Shown here piece after piece: positions 8,235-12,987 of a DNA stretch of 12,987 nt. The position numbers were made by a program, and so were the translations under genes. The stretch is from FW021-bin31 sp964467635 (GTDB taxonomy: Bacteria > Bacteroidota > Bacteroidia > Chitinophagales > Chitinophagaceae). Every line of letters starts with the position of its first letter. The stretch's first letter is position 1. The notes below the pieces were generated by a model that saw nothing but the letters and a program-made list of their open reading frames with translations, was not told the origin of the DNA and searched no databases. Location: positions 1 through 12,987 of the forward strand of contig CAYXRN010000091.1 of NCBI GenBank assembly GCA_964467635.1. The letters run 5' to 3'.

Positions 8235-9797
8235 ATGAGTAAAGAAATGAACCGTCGCGACTTTTTGAATTCAAGTCTGTTGCTTTCAGGGGGAGTGTCA
8301 TTAGGGAACAAAATAGTTTCTTTAGGAAAGGAAGAGTTGCCGGCTGGCGAAGCTGCCGCAAAAAGGCCCAATATATTAATGATCATTTGTGATGAGTTTA
8401 ATGCACAAATGGCTGGTGCTTTTGGAAATAAAATTGTGCATACTCCAAATATTGATAAGCTGGCGGAAAGCGGTGTTAATTTTAGCAATTGTTACTCAAG
8501 TTCTCCTATTTGTTGCCCCGCTCGTTTATCCTTAGTTTCTGGAAAATACATTAGCCGGACGGGCGTTTGGGGCAATCATTGCTGGTTGCCGAGTAATGAT
8601 ATTTCTTCCCTCGCTACAGTTTTGCAGGAAAGGGGGTATGAAACGGTTTTAGACGGGAAAATGCATTTTGATAAAACTCGCCGTTATGGTTTCACAGAGT
8701 TATTTCCAGGCTGGGAAAATCAACATGTTAAAAATGGCATAGAGAACCGTCGAGCACCAGACGATACCTCAATCAATCATAAAGATTGGGAAGGTCGTTC
8801 AAGCACTTTTCGAACAGGCACCCATAGCCCTCATATTCTGGGACATGATGAAAAGGTGACTAAACACGGCAGAGCATATTTCAAGCAAAGGAGTAACTCG
8901 GATAAACCTTTTTTTATGATAGCGGGGTATCTGGCACCGCATTTTCCTTTGGTAGTGCCTGAGGAGTATTACAATATGTATAAAGGAAAACTGAGCCCGG
9001 CTAAAACCCCTCCGGAAGATTTAGCCATGCAACCACGGAATTACCACCAGCTGAGGCGGGGTTTCGGAACTGTGGATATGGACCCTGAAGTAGAATTAAA
9101 AGGCCGGGAGCTTTATTATGGATTGGTGAGTTGGGTTGACAATCAAATTGGACAATTGTTAGAAGGGTTAAACAATAGTGAGGTTGGTAAGGATACGGTT
9201 GTTATTTTTACTTCTGATCACGGGGAAAATATGGGCGAACATGGAATGTGGTGGAAGAACTGTATGTATGATTCAGCAGCCAGAGTACCGTTGATAATTC
9301 ATTGGCCTGCACGTTGGAAAGGAGGGCAGGGAAGAAGCCAGGCTTGTGGTTGGTTAGATGTGGGGCGTACAATTGCAGACCTGGCCGGGGCCGGCGTACC
9401 TGATGATTGGGATGGAGACTCTATGGTAGACTGGCTGGATAACGGGGCGTCTCCCTGGAAGGATTTCGCAATAAGCGAATATTATGCTAAAAACACCTCA
9501 TCAGGTTATGTGATGTATAGAAGCGGCGATTATAAATATGTTTATCACAGCAAACCACTTTACAGCAGGCCCCTGTATTCCTTTCCAAGAGAGCGACAGC
9601 TGTTTGACATGAAGCGAGACCCGCGGGAGTTTATCAACTTGGCTAAGGTTCCGGATTATCAGCAAAAGATCAGAGAAATGCACGATGGATTGATCGCTGT
9701 ACTTGGAGAAGACCCGGATGTAACGGAGAGACGTTGTTTTAGTGCGATATCTATTCCTTATCATAGAGCTTTTGATGAAAGGGTGCCAAAGGTATAA
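8235..9797 (+). CDS. Choline-sulfatase-like S1 sulfatase with Tat signal
   Basis: This is a second formylglycine-type sulfatase of 520 residues. The N-terminus NRRDFLNSSLLLSGG (6-20) is a twin-arginine signal, so it should be folded in the cytoplasm before export. The catalytic motif is CCPAR, with Cys93 as the modified residue and R97; LDGKMHF gives K142 and H144, APHFP gives H236, TSDHGENMGEHG gives D328/H329, and K341 is in MWWKN. The first metal motif is CDEF (D53/E54) rather than the double Asp of the other two enzymes. CDEFNAQMAGAFGN with VHTPNIDKLAESGV and TSDHGENMGEHGMWWK points to the choline-sulfatase/iduronate-2-sulfatase/phosphonate hydrolase branch. The substrate is not predictable from this. 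ATG 8235 is used; ATG 8247 (MNRRDF) is equally good. The gene starts 42 bases after the preceding sulfatase and is likely cotranscribed. Confidence 0.92.
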   Translation: MSKEMNRRDFLNSSLLLSGGVSLGNKIVSLGKEELPAGEAAAKRPNILMIICDEFNAQMAGAFGNKIVHTPNIDKLAESGVNFSNCYSSSPICCPARLSLVSGKYISRTGVWGNHCWLPSNDISSLATVLQERGYETVLDGKMHFDKTRRYGFTELFPGWENQHVKNGIENRRAPDDTSINHKDWEGRSSTFRTGTHSPHILGHDEKVTKHGRAYFKQRSNSDKPFFMIAGYLAPHFPLVVPEEYYNMYKGKLSPAKTPPEDLAMQPRNYHQLRRGFGTVDMDPEVELKGRELYYGLVSWVDNQIGQLLEGLNNSEVGKDTVVIFTSDHGENMGEHGMWWKNCMYDSAARVPLIIHWPARWKGGQGRSQACGWLDVGRTIADLAGAGVPDDWDGDSMVDWLDNGASPWKDFAISEYYAKNTSSGYVMYRSGDYKYVYHSKPLYSRPLYSFPRERQLFDMKRDPREFINLAKVPDYQQKIREMHDGLIAVLGEDPDVTERRCFSAISIPYHRAFDERVPKV

Positions 9798-9839
9798 AGC
9801 AACGGCTATGTTAAATGACGGGAACTAGGTCTGATCTTA

Positions 9840-10060
9840 TTATTGGGTGCTGAGGGTGCAAACGAGCGGTGAGTTTACTACATAATTTTCTTAATGCGGA
9901 CTATATTATATGAAGTAAAAGCCGGTTGTTGGAGTTATCCGATAACATAGAGAGAGGAGTGAGCTGCAGGATTTATCAGGGCAATATCCAGGCCTCGTAG
10001 AAAAGATGGCTGTCGTCCGAAGTGAATAGGGGCGCCCCCTTGGTGTATTGGCTGTACGGT
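9840..10060 (+). pseudogene. Decayed C-terminal remnant of an S1 sulfatase
   Basis: The gap 9798-10177 has no intact gene, but its middle reads as a sulfatase C-terminus broken by stops and frame changes. Pieces in order: about 9844-9875, LGAEGANER with a frame slip that would restore EGNRAV (family: 'WEHEGNRAVR'); 9912-9947, EVKAGCWSYPI (family: 'PWELYDI'); and 9949-10026 in another frame, SELQDLSGQYPGLVEKM (family: 'DRTELNDLAxxYPExVKEM'), followed by a TAG where a Trp is usual. The order and spacing match intact S1 sulfatases, which is why I call a relic rather than chance. No upstream catalytic region or CxPxR survives, so most of the gene is gone. It lies between an intact sulfatase and the GH43 gene. 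The flanks (9798-9839 and 10061-10177) hold nothing else I can recognise. Confidence 0.58.
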
Positions 10061-10177
10061 AGAAGAAAACTATTTTCTGCCCTTCGCGCATTTTATAGAT
10101 CGGAGGAATATGGACCCATTACAGGAGCAATATAGCATTGCAAAGGAGTAAATAATAAACGATTAAATGAAAATAAA

Positions 10178-11299
10178 ATGAGGATATCAATAAAGTTCAA
10201 TAGACTTGAGCTTAGGAAAGGATTAATTTTGTTATCGGCTGTATGGTTGTTTGGTGAAGGATGTGCCCGGCAAATGCAATCACAGCAGGTATCGAAAAAT
10301 CATGCAACTTATACCAATCCGGTTCTTGATGTGGTCTTTGCAGATCCCTCCATCATAAAGGCGCCGGACGGCCGGTTTTACGCTTATGCCACGCGGACCT
10401 GGCATAATGAAGAAAAGATGATTCATTTGCAGATAGCTGAATCAAAGGACTTGGTACATTGGAAGTACCTTCCGGACGGCATGCCGGTGGTTCCTTCCTG
10501 GGCGGATAGCACTCATCAGTTCTGGGCGCCGGATATTCATTATGATAAGAAAAGTAAAACCTATTACCTGTATTTTGCTTCGGCGCACAACGGCACCCAT
10601 CGTCATTGCATCGGTGTGGCTACCTCCAAATCGCCTGCCGGTCCCTTTAAAGATATGGGTCATCCCCTGGTATGCGGCCGGGGCTATTCCCATATTGATC
10701 CGATGGAGTTTGACGACCCTCAAACGGGGCAACAGTATATCTTATGGGGCTCTGATCATGCTCCTATACAGATTCAACAGTTAGACGGGTGGACAAGGTT
10801 AGAACCGGGTACACACCCCCATAATTTACTTCTTCCAACCAAAAAGAAAGGAAGCTATGATAGTATGCTGGAAGGCCCTTGGGTGATGTATCATGGTGGA
10901 TATTATTATCTATTTACTTCTGGAAATAATTGTTGCGGGGAACACGCGCATTATGCGGTGATGGTAGCCAGGTCGAAAGACTTGCTGGGGCCCTATGAAA
11001 AATTCAAAGGGTCCGACGGTTCAGGGGATGGGGTTATTCTTGAGAAAAATGACCATTGGATCGCACCCGGTCATAACGCTGTCATAGCTACCGATCACGG
11101 CAGGCAGTACTGGATCGTGTACCATGCAATAGATCCGGAGGAGAAGTTCCAGCGCAGGAAGAGCCCGATAGGAATGACGTTTGATAAAAGAGTGATGTTG
11201 TTAGATCGCATTGTATTCAGAAACGGATGGCCGCGCGTTTTAAACAACAGTCCATCCTACACCCCTCAGCCGGCACCGATAGTGATAAGTGGGAAGTAA
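10178..11299 (+). CDS. Glycoside hydrolase family 43-like lipoprotein
   Basis: This is a five-bladed beta-propeller glycosidase of 373 residues, probably an arabinofuranosidase, xylosidase, arabinanase or galactanase; the subfamily cannot be set by eye. The signal peptide (about 15-26) ends in a lipobox-like FGEGC with Cys29, implying membrane anchoring. The three GH43 carboxylates are visible: D56 in VFADPSII (base), D174 in YSHIDPMEFDD (pKa modulator) and E232 in MLEGPWVMY (acid). Supporting motifs are FWAPDIHYDKKSKTYYLYF (115-133), GVATSKSPAGPF and WIAPGHNAVI with H299, the usual metal-binding His. The catalytic domain fills the protein, with no added carbohydrate-binding module. ATG 10178 is the start; a purine-rich AAAGGAG lies at about 10142-10148, rather far upstream. 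It follows the sulfatase relic and precedes the third sulfatase by 118 bases. Confidence 0.92.
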   Translation: MRISIKFNRLELRKGLILLSAVWLFGEGCARQMQSQQVSKNHATYTNPVLDVVFADPSIIKAPDGRFYAYATRTWHNEEKMIHLQIAESKDLVHWKYLPDGMPVVPSWADSTHQFWAPDIHYDKKSKTYYLYFASAHNGTHRHCIGVATSKSPAGPFKDMGHPLVCGRGYSHIDPMEFDDPQTGQQYILWGSDHAPIQIQQLDGWTRLEPGTHPHNLLLPTKKKGSYDSMLEGPWVMYHGGYYYLFTSGNNCCGEHAHYAVMVARSKDLLGPYEKFKGSDGSGDGVILEKNDHWIAPGHNAVIATDHGRQYWIVYHAIDPEEKFQRRKSPIGMTFDKRVMLLDRIVFRNGWPRVLNNSPSYTPQPAPIVISGK

Positions 11300-11373
11300 G
11301 GCGTATTCTCTTTATATAATTTGAGACAGAACGTGTATTTTTATTGTCAACTAAAAAAAGCGATTTTATTTTT

Positions 11374-11381
11374 TAAATTTG
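11374..11381 (+). promoter_or_regulatory. Candidate -7 promoter box for the third sulfatase
   Basis: TAAATTTG fits the Bacteroidota -7 consensus TAnnTTTG exactly and lies 36 bases before the ATG at 11418. The only upstream TTG (11344-11346) is 27 bases away, longer than the usual spacing, so the -33 half is poor. If real, the third sulfatase can be transcribed separately from the GH43 gene. Confidence 0.35.
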
Positions 11382-11417
11382 TTGCTAACCTGCTTACATC
11401 TCATCAATTGAAATTGT

Positions 11418-12950
11418 ATGAAAAACATATTATTAGTAACTATTGCCCTGCTCTTATTTTCTTCCTGCCACAGCCCTAAGAAAGAAAAATCATCCGGCAA
11501 GCCTAATATTATCGTTATCTATGTGGACGATCTTGGGTATGGGGACATCAGTTGCCAGGGTGCGATTGGCGTGAAGACGCCTCATGTTGATTTCCTCGCT
11601 GAGAATGGGCTGCGGTTCACCGATGCCCACAGCAGTGCATCCACCTGTACACCTTCAAGGTATTCCATATTGACGGGCAGCTATGCATTCAGGCATAATG
11701 CAGCCATTCTTCCGGGAAGCGCGCCTTTATTGATACGACCCGGCACCCCTACCTTGCCGGGCATGCTGCAAAAGGAAGGATATAAAACTGCGGTCATCGG
11801 TAAGTGGCATCTCGGACTGGGAAACGGAAGCCCTGACTGGAACGGGGAGCTTAAGCCGGGTCCGCTTGAGGTGGGATTTGATTATTCCTTTATTATCCCG
11901 GCTACCTTGGATCGTGTACCAACCGTATTTGTGAAGGGACACCATGTCGTGAACCTGGATCCTGAAGATCCCGTAGCCATCAATTACGATCACAAGATCG
12001 GTAATTTGCCCACAGGCTTGGAATATCCTCAGATGTTGAAGATGAAGGCGGATTCTCAGCACAGCGGCACCATCGTGGATAGCATCAGCCGCATCGGCTT
12101 TATGTCGGGAGGGAGGTCCGCCTGGTGGAAGGATGAGGATATCGCGGAGGTGTTGGCAAAGCAGGCGGATTCCTTTATTACCCGCAACAAGAAGCATCCG
12201 TTTTTCCTGTATTTTGCCCTTACGGATATACACGTACCCCGTGCTCCTAATGCCCGCTTCGTAGGCAAAAGCACCATGGGCCGCAGAGGAGACGCCATTG
12301 CCGAGATGGACTGGTCAGTAGGAGAGGTGCTAAAGATACTGGAAAAGTTGGACCTTACTGATAATACGCTGGTTATTTTTTCCAGTGATAACGGCCCGAT
12401 ACTGGACGATGGCTATGCGGACAGCGCCGAGCAATTGGTAGGAGAAGACAAGCCTTGGGGGCCATTTAAAGGAGGCAAATACAGTGCATACGAGGCAGGA
12501 ACCCGAATGCCTACTATCTTGTACTGGCCCGCAAGGGTAAAGCAAGGAGTCAGCAACGCATTGTTCAGCCAGGTGGACCTTTATGCGTCACTGGCTGCAT
12601 TGGTGGGCCATAAGCTTAATGCCGGGGAGGCTCCCGACAGCCGTAACATGCTGAACGTTTTACTGGGAAAATCCGAAGGAGGGCGGACCAGCATGTTGGA
12701 GGAGGCTTATACCTTGGCACTGCGTTCAGGGAATTGGAAGTACATTGCTCCACAGACTAAGCCAACGCCCGAATGGCTGAAAAATAAAAACGTGGCTACA
12801 GGTCTAGCACCTTATCCTCAGTTGTATAACCTTAAAACGGATATTGGAGAACAGAACAATGTAATAGATTCATTTCCCGAGCAGGCGAAAAAAATGAAGG
12901 AACTGTTGCAGCAGATCCAAGAAAAGAAAGGAACAAGACCCGGGTTTTAG
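11418..12950 (+). CDS. Arylsulfatase A-like S1 sulfatase, lipoprotein
   Basis: This is a third formylglycine-type sulfatase of 510 residues. The short signal LLVTIALLLFSSC gives a lipobox with Cys17, followed by a Lys/Ser-rich linker (HSPKKEKSSGK), so it is membrane-anchored and possibly surface-exposed. Active-site residues: D37/D38 in VDDLGYGD; Cys77 in CTPSR with R81; GKWHLG with K129 and H131; TDIHVPRAP with H272; D324/N325 in SSDNGP; and K354 in GPFKGGKYSAYEAGTRMP. The arrangement fits arylsulfatase A-like enzymes of PULs, and the exact SulfAtlas subfamily is not claimed. Its GC content is visibly higher than that of the first two sulfatases. The stop at 12948-12950 is followed by only 37 bases without a recognisable terminator, so the locus may continue. 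Confidence 0.93.
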   Translation: MKNILLVTIALLLFSSCHSPKKEKSSGKPNIIVIYVDDLGYGDISCQGAIGVKTPHVDFLAENGLRFTDAHSSASTCTPSRYSILTGSYAFRHNAAILPGSAPLLIRPGTPTLPGMLQKEGYKTAVIGKWHLGLGNGSPDWNGELKPGPLEVGFDYSFIIPATLDRVPTVFVKGHHVVNLDPEDPVAINYDHKIGNLPTGLEYPQMLKMKADSQHSGTIVDSISRIGFMSGGRSAWWKDEDIAEVLAKQADSFITRNKKHPFFLYFALTDIHVPRAPNARFVGKSTMGRRGDAIAEMDWSVGEVLKILEKLDLTDNTLVIFSSDNGPILDDGYADSAEQLVGEDKPWGPFKGGKYSAYEAGTRMPTILYWPARVKQGVSNALFSQVDLYASLAALVGHKLNAGEAPDSRNMLNVLLGKSEGGRTSMLEEAYTLALRSGNWKYIAPQTKPTPEWLKNKNVATGLAPYPQLYNLKTDIGEQNNVIDSFPEQAKKMKELLQQIQEKKGTRPGF

Positions 12951-12987
12951 TTGGTTGCAGGTCATGGGTGAATATGGGCTGCTGGTT

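Noticed and set aside
1..12987. CRISPR arrays, tRNA or rRNA genes, insertion sequences
   Set aside because: No spaced direct repeats, tRNA or rRNA-like sequence, transposase or flanking inverted repeats were seen.

Overview
The window reads as part of a polysaccharide utilisation locus (PUL) from a member of the Bacteroidota. The style is that of environmental Chitinophagaceae or Sphingobacteriia-like lineages, but genus cannot be fixed from the sequence. The evidence is the order ECF sigma factor (3' end only), FecR-type anti-sigma factor, SusC/RagA-type TonB-dependent transporter carrying an N-terminal STN signalling domain, and SusD-like lipoprotein. These are followed by a sulfatase-rich enzyme set. 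Every intact gene lies on the + strand.

Layout. Positions 1-120 hold the last 39 codons of the sigma factor. Positions 176-1354 hold the anti-sigma factor. Positions 1355-1461 are a short intergenic stretch with a hairpin whose U-tract is on the minus strand. Positions 1462-4878 and 4892-6385 are the SusC/SusD pair. Positions 6386-6773 have no intact gene but contain coding-like scraps. Positions 6774-8192 encode an arylsulfatase B-like sulfatase, and 8235-9797 a second, Tat-exported sulfatase. Positions 9798-10177 have no intact gene; they hold what looks like the decayed C-terminal part of another sulfatase. Positions 10178-11299 encode a lipoprotein GH43 glycosidase. Positions 11418-12950 encode a third sulfatase, also a lipoprotein. 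The window ends 37 bases later.

How it probably works. SusC/SusD bind and import an oligosaccharide. The STN domain of SusC passes a substrate signal to FecR, which releases the sigma factor to switch on the locus. Three Cys-type sulfatases from clearly different branches strip sulfate esters, and GH43 removes a pentose or galactose side group. The target is therefore most likely a sulfated, pentose- or galactose-decorated polysaccharide, as in algal cell walls. No backbone-cleaving endo-enzyme and no sulfatase-maturing enzyme is visible here.

Most worth checking: (1) a candidate cis-antisense small RNA of about 85-90 nt between the anti-sigma gene and susC, with a minus-strand promoter-like box at 1455-1462 and a minus-strand intrinsic terminator at 1362-1395; (2) the sulfatase relic at about 9840-10060; (3) three sulfatases predicted to use three different export routes (Sec signal peptide, Tat, lipoprotein); (4) a compositional shift between the first two sulfatases and the third.
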